Below are positions 16,589 through 24,504 of a DNA stretch of 64,000 nt, piece after piece. The notes below the pieces were generated by a model. It had not been told where the DNA came from. It was given only the letters and a program-made list of their open reading frames with translations, and searched no databases. Numbering within the stretch: position 1 is the stretch's first letter; every line of letters begins with the position of its first letter. A program made the translations under genes and the position numbers. Where the stretch lies: NCBI RefSeq assembly GCF_004917075.1, contig NZ_SSYB01000003.1, forward strand, positions 62,001-126,000, read 5' to 3'. The DNA is from Geomonas edaphica. GTDB lineage: Bacteria; Desulfobacterota; Desulfuromonadia; Geobacterales; Geobacteraceae.

Positions 16589-16655
16589 GGATGCGGTACG
16601 GCAGGCGTGGTAGCGTGCCCCTCGCGTTTCAATTCAAGGCAACACGGGAGGAAGG

Positions 16656-16937
16656 ATGTGCGATTGCGGATCGGGTAATTCCAGAGGGGGTGGGCCCTAC
16701 GCCACCGGCAGGGAGTTGGTGGAGTTCGTGCTGGCGGCACACGGCGGACGGGTGGCATGCTCGCCGCTGCCGAGCGCACTCCAGGTGGAGTGCCAGGAGT
16801 GCGGCAAAGACTTCGTGCTGCGGACCTTCGTGCAGGGGTGTCCCTCCTGCGGCGGGGTGCACGCGATCTCCCCGCCGAGGGCAAGCGACCCGGCGGCGGT
16901 GCAGTATGCGGGCGCTGATTTCGGCGTCGCGGCCTAA
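16656..16937 (+). CDS. Small zinc-ribbon protein, HypA-like C-terminus
   Basis: 93 residues with a strong ribosome site (GGAGGAAGG directly before ATG). The N-terminus MCDCGSGN is cysteine-rich. Residues 44-66 carry CQECGKDF and CPSCGGVH, two CxxC pairs forming a zinc ribbon similar in layout to HypA, followed by AISPPR. There is no membrane segment. No function is known to me. Its position beside hydrogenase regulators and behind an FNR-like box suggests a role in anaerobic metabolism, possibly metal handling, but this is inference. Confidence 0.8.
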   Translation: MCDCGSGNSRGGGPYATGRELVEFVLAAHGGRVACSPLPSALQVECQECGKDFVLRTFVQGCPSCGGVHAISPPRASDPAAVQYAGADFGVAA

Positions 16938-16965
16938 GGCGAGATAAAGGAAGAGGGTGCCGGCC

Positions 16966-17688
16966 TTAGCGGCGCGGCGCCCGTTTCCGCCCTCGCTGCG
17001 GCAATCCCTCGGGACGTGACTCAAGGCGCGCCAGGTACACCACGTGCCTTAAGCCGCCGCGCCCGGGACGCTCACAGCTCACCGCGAAACCGGCCTGACG
17101 CAGGCGCTTGTCGAAGCCCTGGTCGTAGTTTTCACCCCAGACGGCGAAGACCCCGCCCGGCTTCAGCGCCCCCTTGGTGAGTTCGATGGCGATCTCGCCG
17201 TAGAGGGGGTCTATGATCTTGTCGGTCTTCGCGTGCGGACCGGTGTACAGATCGAGGACGATGGCGTCGAAGCGGCTGTTACCCATGGCGCTTCTCCTGA
17301 TCACGTCGGCCACGTTGGCGATCTCCACGGTGACGCGCGGATCGGAGGCGGCCCCGGCGGTGATCGGCGCAAGCGGGCCGCGGCACCACTCCAGCACTAC
17401 GGGATTGAGTTCCGCTACCAAGACGTCGGCCCGCTGCGGCATCTGGTCGAGGACCGCCCGGAGCGTGATCGCCATGCCGAGCCCTCCCACCAGCACCTTC
17501 GGGGCCTGCGCCTCCTTCAGGTGCCCGCAGGCCACCTCCCCGAGCGCCACTTCGGAGCGGTGCAACGAACTGTTCATCAGCACGAGGCCGTTTACCGTTA
17601 TAAGAAAATCGCGCTCACCGCGCTGCCTCAGTTCGAGGGTACCGTCCGCGGTCTGCACGCTCTGCAATACTTTCCATGGCTGCGCCAT
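16966..17688 (-). CDS. Spermidine synthase-fold methyltransferase-like protein
   Basis: 240 residues resembling the spermine/spermidine synthase superfamily: VLVGGLGMAITLRAV (nucleotide-binding glycine motif), VAELNPVVLEW (acidic ribose contact), DAIVLDLYTGP (catalytic Asp region) and LKPGGVFAVW. It is shorter than genuine spermidine synthases and has no speD partner nearby, so the real substrate is uncertain. The C-terminus is very Arg-rich. It starts four bases after the rsgA stop, so the two are cotranscribed. Confidence 0.75.
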   Translation of the reverse strand: MAQPWKVLQSVQTADGTLELRQRGERDFLITVNGLVLMNSSLHRSEVALGEVACGHLKEAQAPKVLVGGLGMAITLRAVLDQMPQRADVLVAELNPVVLEWCRGPLAPITAGAASDPRVTVEIANVADVIRRSAMGNSRFDAIVLDLYTGPHAKTDKIIDPLYGEIAIELTKGALKPGGVFAVWGENYDQGFDKRLRQAGFAVSCERPGRGGLRHVVYLARLESRPEGLPQRGRKRAPRR

Positions 17689-17692
17689 CTGT

Positions 17693-18628
17693 TTACCTCT
17701 TCTCCTTGTTGCTTCTCCAACTACGCTTTAGCGCCTCTTCCTCCAGGGCCTCCACCTCGGTCAGGAGCACGAGGTAGGTGCGGTAGCGCTCCTCGCTGAT
17801 CCCACCCGCATCCATCTCCTCCCGGACCGCGCACCCCGGTTCCTGCCGGTGCCGGCAGTCGTTGAAACGGCAGTGGTGCGCCTCCAGGGGCTCAAAACCG
17901 GGGAACCGCAGGGCAAGCTCCGGGACGGTGATGTCCACGAGGCCGAAATCGCGGAAGCCCGGGGTATCGACCAGCTCCCCCCCCTCGGGAAGTGCGTGCA
18001 GCGAAGAAACCGTGGTGGTGTGCTTGCCGGTCCAGTTGTAGTCCGACAGCTCCCCGACCTTCAGGTTCAACTCCGGGCAGAGGGCGTTCATGAGCGAGCT
18101 TTTCCCGACCCCGGTGGTGCCGACAAAGGCACCGCGGTGCCCGTCGCTTAGAAAGGCGCACAGCGGGGCGATACCCTCGCCGGTCGCCGCGCTCAGCGTG
18201 AAAAGGGGGAGTATGCCGCCGTAAACCGCACGCACCCCCTCACCAAGTTCCCGTGCCTCGGGTAGATCGCACTTGTTGATGACGATGAAGGGGGAGAGCC
18301 CCGCGGCCCGGGAGGCGACGATGGCGCGATCCAGGAATCCCGGCGGGGTGCCGGGTGCGAGGACCACACCGAGGACGTCGAGGTTGGCGGCGACCAGATG
18401 GATGCCGCCGCGGGCGTCGCGTCTTGAGAGCTCGGTCTTCCGCGGCAGCCGCGCCAGCACCTCACCCTCGACCGTCACATGGTCGCCTACCACGTGGCCC
18501 GAGTTGCGCTTCACCTTCACCATGCGACGCTCGCCGCTTGCGAAGAGCACCTCGACCGCCACGCCGAAATGGGAGACGATGAGGCCTTCTTCGCCCCTTT
18601 CCCTCCCCTGTTTTCCCTTGCTCCCCAT
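17693..18628 (-). CDS. rsgA: RsgA, ribosome small-subunit maturation GTPase
   Basis: RsgA checks and releases assembly factors from the 30S subunit. The 311-residue protein shows an N-terminal OB fold (SGHVVGDHVTV), then a circularly permuted GTPase with the order NKCD (G4), GTTGVGKSS (G1), and DTPGFRDF (G3). A C-terminal zinc motif HCRFNDCRHRQEPGC is complete. The start at 18628 has GGAGG four bases upstream. Confidence 0.95.
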   Translation of the reverse strand: MGSKGKQGRERGEEGLIVSHFGVAVEVLFASGERRMVKVKRNSGHVVGDHVTVEGEVLARLPRKTELSRRDARGGIHLVAANLDVLGVVLAPGTPPGFLDRAIVASRAAGLSPFIVINKCDLPEARELGEGVRAVYGGILPLFTLSAATGEGIAPLCAFLSDGHRGAFVGTTGVGKSSLMNALCPELNLKVGELSDYNWTGKHTTTVSSLHALPEGGELVDTPGFRDFGLVDITVPELALRFPGFEPLEAHHCRFNDCRHRQEPGCAVREEMDAGGISEERYRTYLVLLTEVEALEEEALKRSWRSNKEKR

Positions 18629-18713
18629 ACCCCTCCAGTGCGCCGTTTCGGGCGGTTGTCCCGGCTTTGCCGCCCGGGCCGAGCCCGAGAGTACGGCAGG
18701 AGACGGATCGTTG

Positions 18714-18740
18714 TCAACAAAAGCGTGGAACAGCCGATAA
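18714..18740 (+). promoter_or_regulatory. Candidate sigma-28 promoter
   Basis: TCAA, 15 bases, GCCGATAA: the -10 half matches the sigma-28 (FliA) consensus exactly and the spacing is right. It lies about 160 bases upstream of the start at 18908. A TTGACA at 18758 could serve as an alternative sigma-70 -35 box (17 bases to GATATT). Confidence 0.4.
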
Positions 18741-18907
18741 GTGGAGCAACGTACTGTTGACAGCGTGCGGCTTATGAACGATATTTTCCATTATGTGAAA
18801 GCGCAGCAAACAGGTACACAAAGCTCGTTTCCCTACAGGATCAAGGGGGTCTTCAATCCCCCAAAAAACTAGAACAGGGGGCGCCGGTGCGACCGGAGGT
18901 GGCAGCC

Positions 18908-19345
18908 ATGAGCAAAGAGAGCGTGGATGAAGCGATCAGCATGTACATTGAGGAACGGATGGCTAAGGGAAAGGAGCTGGCGATTACCCATTTCCTGGCG
19001 AGCCTCTACCTGAAGGAACACAGCGAAGGGATCATCGAGTGCATGCGCCGCGTGCGCGGGCTCACCCGCTATTACATCGACCTGACCAAGGTGATGCTGA
19101 ACCCCTTCAAGGGGCCGGAAGTGGCGTGGCTTTTCTCCATGCTCTTCATCGCAGTCTACGCCTGTTTCCTCATCTCGGTCGACGAACAGCGCCCCTTGGG
19201 GATCGCCCTGCTCTCCGGGACGCTCGTGAACGGCGCCTATCTGGTGCGGAACATGACGAAGAAGTGGTGCGACCTGCACGTCATGCTGGCGATCTACGAC
19301 GAGATCGTGCAGATAGCGGACCACGAACTGGAGGGACTTGCCTAA
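18908..19345 (+). CDS. Hypothetical two-TM membrane protein
   Basis: 145 residues from ATG at 18908, which has GGAGGT seven bases upstream; an earlier in-frame start has none. The N-terminal 65 residues are helical and charged. Two membrane segments follow (WLFSMLFIAVYACFLISV and LGIALLSGTLVNGAYLV), then a short acidic tail. The family is not recognised. It meets the HAD gene tail to tail with a four-base overlap. A sigma-28-like promoter upstream may tie it to the motility regulon. Confidence 0.75.
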   Translation: MSKESVDEAISMYIEERMAKGKELAITHFLASLYLKEHSEGIIECMRRVRGLTRYYIDLTKVMLNPFKGPEVAWLFSMLFIAVYACFLISVDEQRPLGIALLSGTLVNGAYLVRNMTKKWCDLHVMLAIYDEIVQIADHELEGLA

Positions 19346-19956
19346 CGCAGCGCGAGCGCGAGCTCCGCGAGGCTCCCGACCGCAAGGTCGGTGAGCTCGG
19401 GCCAGCGGAAGCTACGCGCGGGATCGACATGGATGGTGCCGGCCCCGGCAGCGCGGCCGGTTAGAAGATCGAAGGCGTAATCGCCTACCATTACCAGTGC
19501 CGCTGGGGGTACCCCCCAGCGGCACGCTAGTTTATAGATGCCATCAGGGTCCGGCTTCGCCAGGGCGTCGTCCCTGCCGAGGACGTCCTCCGCCGCTATG
19601 TAGGGGAGAAGGCCGATGCGGTTAAGCGTGGCGAGCGCGTTTTCCCTGGTGTTCCTGGTAAGTATCCCCATCCGGGTGCCGCGGCCGTGCAGGAGCTCGA
19701 CAAGCTCGAGCGCCCCCTCGGCCGGCTCGGTCCGCCCCGCCAGTTCTTCCTCTATCGCCTGCAGTATGGCCCGGGCCCGCGCCGCCTCCCCTTCGGGAAG
19801 GGCGTCCAGATGCCCCAGGATGTCGCTCCCCTCCGGGACCCCGAGCACGCTCCTTATGTGGGCAAAATCGTGGATGGCGACGGTGAGGGTACCGTCAAGA
19901 TCGAAGATCCAGTGCCTGCTGCGCAGCATGCCGTTGCAATCACGCATTTTTTCCAT
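19342..19956 (-). CDS. HAD-family phosphatase, phosphoglycolate phosphatase-like
   Basis: About 204 residues. The HAD motifs are all present: HWIFDLDGTLT (motif I nucleophile and acid), LTRN (motif II), LAKPDPDGIY (motif III lysine) and VGDYAFDLLTGRAAG (motif IV). A small helical cap lies between I and II, as in Gph/PGP enzymes. The start is uncertain: MEKMRDC at 19956 or MRDC nine bases later, neither with a good ribosome site. It follows the acyltransferase-hydrolase gene by about 14 bases, so translation may be coupled. Confidence 0.85.
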   Translation of the reverse strand: MEKMRDCNGMLRSRHWIFDLDGTLTVAIHDFAHIRSVLGVPEGSDILGHLDALPEGEAARARAILQAIEEELAGRTEPAEGALELVELLHGRGTRMGILTRNTRENALATLNRIGLLPYIAAEDVLGRDDALAKPDPDGIYKLACRWGVPPAALVMVGDYAFDLLTGRAAGAGTIHVDPARSFRWPELTDLAVGSLAELALALR

Positions 19957-19970
19957 AAGTAAAAAAACCC

Positions 19971-22172
19971 CTACTTCGCCTGGGCGGTGTCCCGCACCGG
20001 TGCCGGCCTGGGCGCCTCGACGCCCCCCTTCATGATCCCTTCGACGAACTCCCACACCGCGGCGTGCACCTCGCCCGCCCCCTCGCCGGCCAGGATGCCG
20101 TGGCGCTCAAGAGGGAAGCGCCGATACTTCTTCCGGGTGCTCCCTAGCATCTCGAACAGACGCTGCGAGCCGCGGGGATCGACCACCGGGTCCCCTTCCG
20201 CCTGCAGCACCAGGGCGGGAGCACCGATCGCCGCGAGCCTTGGCTCCAGCTCGGCCATGAAGCGCTCCATCGCCCGCAGCGCGGCGACCGGGATGCGGGC
20301 GTAGTTCAATTCCGGGCGCTCCGGGATGCTCTCGACGAACTCCTTTTTCGCCCACTGGTAGCTGAAGACGTCCATGACGCGGTTCCATACGGTGACCGCG
20401 GGAGCAAAGCGGGAGGAGACGTCCAGGAGCCGCTGCGGCGGACAGACGGCGAAGGCACCGGCCACCTTGCCGACCCGGCCGGCGCAGTCAAGCGCCACTC
20501 CGCCGCCGAAGGAGAAGCCCCCCACCACGACGCGGTCGCAGATGGTGTTCATGAGGGCGTAGCCCAGGTCCACCGACTCCACCCAGTCGCCGCCGCTGCG
20601 CCGGGCGAGGTCCTCCGGAGAGGTGCCGTGCCCCTTCAGGCGCACCAGGTAGACCCAGACCCCCTTTTCCTGCAGGTAGCGGGCGAGCTCCATCATCTGC
20701 GCCGGGACCGAGAGGAGGCCGTGCACGAGCACGACACCCAGGGCGCGCGACCTTCCTTCCAAAAGGGCGGGGGCGCCGACCTCGATCCCCTTGCTCTCCC
20801 CCTCCCTGAAGAAGGTGGCGTAATCCTCCCGGTATTGTTCCAGCGCCTGCTCCTCGAGCAGTGCCGCCACCCTCCTGCGCACAAGCCACGCGGGATGCCA
20901 CGCCATGAGGTGCACCTCGCGCTGCAGCGTGGTGAGCGGGAGCACCTCGTTGGCAATGACCCCGATCGGGTTGTCGATGCGCGCCCGCTGCATCTCGAAG
21001 GGGGCCGAGAACTTGCTCCTGTCCTTCACGAGCGCGCCGTCTCGGCGCACCGCCACCCCCTTCTCGATGGCGAGCTCACTGAACTCCCGGTACTTGTGGT
21101 AACGGTCGTCGGTCAAAAGGGGAACCTGACTGGTCCTGAGGCTTTGGTGCAGATGGCAGGTGGTCTCCTGCAGGCATTGCGTCGCGAGCAGGAAAACCCG
21201 GCGGCGGAAATCGTCCTCGTTGATGCTCAGGAAGGGATAGGCCCGAAGCATGGAGGCGAACAGGTGGTCGTGGTTCACCGTGGTTAGATCGTAAATACTG
21301 CTCATGCAGCGCTGCACGAGTCGGTTCGCCTGCCGCTTCATCTCGGGCAGGGAGGGAAGCTGATCATCGAAGCCGTAGCTCGCCGTGGAGAGGATGTCAG
21401 CCTCGATCTCCCTGCCGGTCAGGTAGGCGGAGGGGTCGATGGCCCTGCCGAAGCGGATGTCGATGTCCACCCCGGAAAGGAGCATGCTTCCCTCGGTGAG
21501 GATCTCCTCCTTGAGGCGCGGGGAGGCATCCGAGAGGAAGAGCTCGGAAAGCCTGCTGAGGGCGTTCTCCCTGGCCCTCAAGGGATAGTAGGTGATGTTC
21601 ACCGGGACGATGTGGCACGGCCCCTTGGCAAGGGGAGCAAGCCCGGGAAGCTGGAACATCCCCTGCAGGCGCGTCACCTCTTCCGGGGCCACCTGCTGCA
21701 GCCTCAGCATGCGCTGCCGGTAGAACTCGGTACGCAGAGCGAGGGTCGCAGCCCCAGAGCGCGGGCGCACGCCGCTGGAGGGAAGGAGCACGCGCTTTCT
21801 GAAGAGCTCCTTGTCCTTCACCATCCTCCCCTCGGGGAAGACGATCCAGCTCGCCTCTCCGGTCAACAGGGTCTTCACCATGACCCGGTCGCGGTCGGGA
21901 TTTTTCGTCGAGACCGCCCCCATCATGTCGAGAAAGCGCCCGAGAGGTCCGGAAAAGAGCGAGGCGTCGGCGAGCGACCAGACCGGCACGCGGGTCAGGC
22001 GGTGGATATGGTAGGGAAGAAGCACCGTCTCGATGCGGGTGAAGTGGTTCACCACGAAGATGACCGCCCCCCCGGGGATGTTCTCCTTGCCGTGCACGTT
22101 CACGCGCAGCTTGGAGAACCCCTGCAGCATGGCGATCATCCGGCCGGTGGCTAGGTAGGCCTTTCGGTTCAT
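19971..22172 (-). CDS. PlsC-type acyltransferase fused to an alpha/beta hydrolase
   Basis: A 733-residue fusion. The N-terminal part (about 1-230) is a lysophospholipid acyltransferase: VVNHFTRIETVLLPYH replaces the usual NHxxxxD signature (His-4-Glu), and FPEGRMVKD gives the phosphate-binding site. A middle region (about 230-460) has no clear family. The C-terminal part (about 480-710) is a serine hydrolase with VVLVHGLLS (oxyanion), GGFSFGGGVA (GxSxG nucleophile), an acidic residue in EGDPVVDP and a His in LERHGILAGEG. It overlaps the glycerophosphodiesterase by four bases and precedes the HAD gene, suggesting a phospholipid-remodelling operon. Confidence 0.85.
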   Translation of the reverse strand: MNRKAYLATGRMIAMLQGFSKLRVNVHGKENIPGGAVIFVVNHFTRIETVLLPYHIHRLTRVPVWSLADASLFSGPLGRFLDMMGAVSTKNPDRDRVMVKTLLTGEASWIVFPEGRMVKDKELFRKRVLLPSSGVRPRSGAATLALRTEFYRQRMLRLQQVAPEEVTRLQGMFQLPGLAPLAKGPCHIVPVNITYYPLRARENALSRLSELFLSDASPRLKEEILTEGSMLLSGVDIDIRFGRAIDPSAYLTGREIEADILSTASYGFDDQLPSLPEMKRQANRLVQRCMSSIYDLTTVNHDHLFASMLRAYPFLSINEDDFRRRVFLLATQCLQETTCHLHQSLRTSQVPLLTDDRYHKYREFSELAIEKGVAVRRDGALVKDRSKFSAPFEMQRARIDNPIGVIANEVLPLTTLQREVHLMAWHPAWLVRRRVAALLEEQALEQYREDYATFFREGESKGIEVGAPALLEGRSRALGVVLVHGLLSVPAQMMELARYLQEKGVWVYLVRLKGHGTSPEDLARRSGGDWVESVDLGYALMNTICDRVVVGGFSFGGGVALDCAGRVGKVAGAFAVCPPQRLLDVSSRFAPAVTVWNRVMDVFSYQWAKKEFVESIPERPELNYARIPVAALRAMERFMAELEPRLAAIGAPALVLQAEGDPVVDPRGSQRLFEMLGSTRKKYRRFPLERHGILAGEGAGEVHAAVWEFVEGIMKGGVEAPRPAPVRDTAQAK

Positions 22173-22930
22173 GATCGCTCCACCCGGCGCTCAAGTGCAC
22201 CCCTTAGCCACCCCGGGCGGTTGGTCATGATGGAGTCGACGCCGAGAGCACAGAGCCTTTCGGCGGCGCGGGCGGCGTCCACGGTCCAGACGTGAAGTTC
22301 GAGCCCCCGGTCGCGCAGTTGCTGGACGAAGGGGACGTCCAGGATGGCGCGGTCCCTGCTGGCGAGGCCGTCGGCACCGGTCTCTTCGAGAGTCGCGAGC
22401 ACCTCGCGCTGCGAGGGGTGCCACGCCCCACGCCAGCGGTAGTCGCACAGCCAGCAGGTACGGTAGGCGGGGAGACGCTCTTTAAGGGATGAGACGAGGT
22501 GACGTTCGAAGGTCAAAAAGCGGATCGACTCCGGGGAGACATGGGCGCGTTCGAGGTCAAGCGCCAGCTCCTCGATGATCTCGGCACCGCACTTTATCTC
22601 GATGAAGAGCCTTTTGCCCGGGGGAAGAAGCGCGAGCACGCGGGCGAGGGTCGGGATGCGCTCGCCGCGCCAGGCCTCCCCCTTCCATGCCCCAAGGTCG
22701 AGACGCTCCAGCTCGGCAAGCGAGGCGCCCGCCACGGTCAGGTCGCTCCCGGCGGTACGGGCGAGGCCTGCGTCGTGCAGGCAGACGACCCTGCCGTCGC
22801 GGGTGAGGCGGAAATCGGCCTCGATGCCGTCGGCGCCCTCTGCGAAGGCCAAGCGGAACGAGGCGAGGGTGTTTTCCGGTGCTTCGCGGGAGGAGCCGCG
22901 GTGGCCGATGATGAGCGGGGTGGTGGGCAT
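22169..22930 (-). CDS. Glycerophosphodiester phosphodiesterase
   Basis: 253 residues from MPTTPL (22930, ribosome site GGGAGAA seven bases upstream). It hydrolyses glycerophosphodiesters to glycerol-3-phosphate and an alcohol. Family motifs: IIGHRGSSREAPENT (catalytic His with the Glu of the metal site), GIEADFRLTRDGRVVCLHD (ExD metal ligands and second His), and LFIEIKCG. There is no signal peptide, so it is cytoplasmic. Its stop overlaps the start of the acyltransferase-hydrolase gene (ATGA), which fits joint lipid turnover. Confidence 0.93.
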   Translation of the reverse strand: MPTTPLIIGHRGSSREAPENTLASFRLAFAEGADGIEADFRLTRDGRVVCLHDAGLARTAGSDLTVAGASLAELERLDLGAWKGEAWRGERIPTLARVLALLPPGKRLFIEIKCGAEIIEELALDLERAHVSPESIRFLTFERHLVSSLKERLPAYRTCWLCDYRWRGAWHPSQREVLATLEETGADGLASRDRAILDVPFVQQLRDRGLELHVWTVDAARAAERLCALGVDSIMTNRPGWLRGALERRVERS

Positions 22931-23019
22931 GGCTTTTCTCCCGTCGTGGTCAGGACGTTCATTAGCATACCCGGCCGAGAGCGACAAGGCAAACGGGAAA
23001 AGCGGCCGATTACTGCCCC

Positions 23020-24504
23020 TTAGGCGGTCCGCTGCAGGTAGTGGCTGTAGAGCGAACTTGCGCAGATGGTGAGGAACTTGGTGAGGTCGCTGTCGCTTCT
23101 GGAGGTGAGGATGATGGGGGCCTTCGCGCCGAGCACCACGTTGGCCACCTCGGCCCCCATGGTGAAGACCCAGCTCTTGTAGAGGAAGTTCCCACCGGAG
23201 ATGTGCGGAACGACGATGATGTCAGCCTGCCCGGCCACGGGGTTCCCTTGAAGCCCCTTCTTAGCCACCGCGTCGGGGTAGAGCGCGAGGTCATAGGAGA
23301 GCGGGCCGCTCACCTCGGCATGCGGCCACTCCCGGTTCGAGAGTTCCTGCTCGAGGAGCGTGGTAGGGATGTTCTCGGAGGGGACCTCGTTCGCCTCGAG
23401 AAGCGCCACCTTGGGGCGTTCGACGCCCAGGGCGCGCGCCACCTGGACCGCGTTATCGATGATGTCGATGGCGGAAGACGCCTCCTGGTGCGCGAAGAGC
23501 TCGGGATTGATGGCGGGGTCGGTAAGGAAGATGAGACGCTCCACGCCGGGGAGCTCGAAGATGCTCACGTTGGAGAGCCGCCTGCCGGTGCCGATCCCTT
23601 CCTTCCTGGAGAGCACCGCCTTCATGAGGACTGCGGTGTTGAGCGCCCCCTTCATCAGGAGGTCCCCCGTGCCGGAGGCGATGAGCTCGACGCCGCGGCG
23701 GGCCGCTTCGTTCCCGGCGTCGTCGCCGGTAACCGGGACGAACTGGTACTGCTTCTCGAAGATGAGGAGCGATGCGCAGCTCTCGCGCACCCGTGAGGGA
23801 TCCCCCACCAGGAAAACCCGCTCCAGGATGCCTTCCTCGATCCCCTTGTTCACCGCCTTCATCGAGGCGGCGTCGGGTGAGACGAGCACCAGGCTGCGGC
23901 GCGGGGCGAGCCTTGCCGCCTCGATCACCCTCCTCATGCCGTGCCCCTTGGTGAGCTGCAGCATCGACTCGCCCTTGTAGAACGCAGCGACCATCCGGCA
24001 GTGCTCGCTCAGGGATACCAGCGCGTGGGGCAGCACCGAGTCGAAGTAGAGCGAGTCACCCTCCTCCAGGTGAAAGACCTCCCCGTCAACGGTGACCTGC
24101 AGCGTCCCCGAGAGGACGAAGAGGAACTCCTCGCCGGGGTGGAGGCTCACCTCCGCGGGGGCCTGGGCGCGGTACAGGTCGACCACGAAAGGTTCGATGT
24201 GGCGCCCCGCGAAGGCATGCGCGAGGCTTTCGTAGTGGAGAAACTCGCGCCGGTCCACCCCTACCCGCTCGTTCCTGCCGGTCTTCACCGCCCGCTTGGC
24301 ACGGTCCTCCTCTTCGCCAAGGAGGCGCGAGATGCCGACGCCGAGCCAGGTGGCGAGCCGCAAGAGCTCCGAGATACCCGGGGAGAGCCGGTCCGAGAGC
24401 ACCCGGTCCAGGGTGTCGGCGTCCCACCCGAGCGCCTCGCGCACCTCTTCCTGCGCCACTCCCTTCGCCGCGAGAACCGCCCTCAGATTAGCCCCGATGT
24501 TCAT
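23020..24504 (-). CDS. HTH-cupin regulator fused to phosphate butyryl/acetyltransferase
   Basis: About 494 residues starting at MNIGANLRAV (24504; GGGAGGAA upstream). Residues 1-65 form an XRE-like helix-turn-helix (VAQEEVREALGWDADTLDRVL). Residues about 85-180 form a cupin sensor (HPGEEFLFVLSGTLQVTVDGEVFHLEEGDSLYFDS region). From about 195 to the end lies a phosphotransacylase domain (LVLVSPDAASMKAVNKGIEEG, ...GDLLMKG, FLTDPAIN, VPHISGGNFLYK). It overlaps butyrate kinase by 17 bases, so the pair Buk and Ptb is intact but Ptb carries its own regulator. It may act as a DNA-binding sensor of acyl-CoA flux; that part is inference. Confidence 0.88.
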   Translation of the reverse strand: MNIGANLRAVLAAKGVAQEEVREALGWDADTLDRVLSDRLSPGISELLRLATWLGVGISRLLGEEEDRAKRAVKTGRNERVGVDRREFLHYESLAHAFAGRHIEPFVVDLYRAQAPAEVSLHPGEEFLFVLSGTLQVTVDGEVFHLEEGDSLYFDSVLPHALVSLSEHCRMVAAFYKGESMLQLTKGHGMRRVIEAARLAPRRSLVLVSPDAASMKAVNKGIEEGILERVFLVGDPSRVRESCASLLIFEKQYQFVPVTGDDAGNEAARRGVELIASGTGDLLMKGALNTAVLMKAVLSRKEGIGTGRRLSNVSIFELPGVERLIFLTDPAINPELFAHQEASSAIDIIDNAVQVARALGVERPKVALLEANEVPSENIPTTLLEQELSNREWPHAEVSGPLSYDLALYPDAVAKKGLQGNPVAGQADIIVVPHISGGNFLYKSWVFTMGAEVANVVLGAKAPIILTSRSDSDLTKFLTICASSLYSHYLQRTA

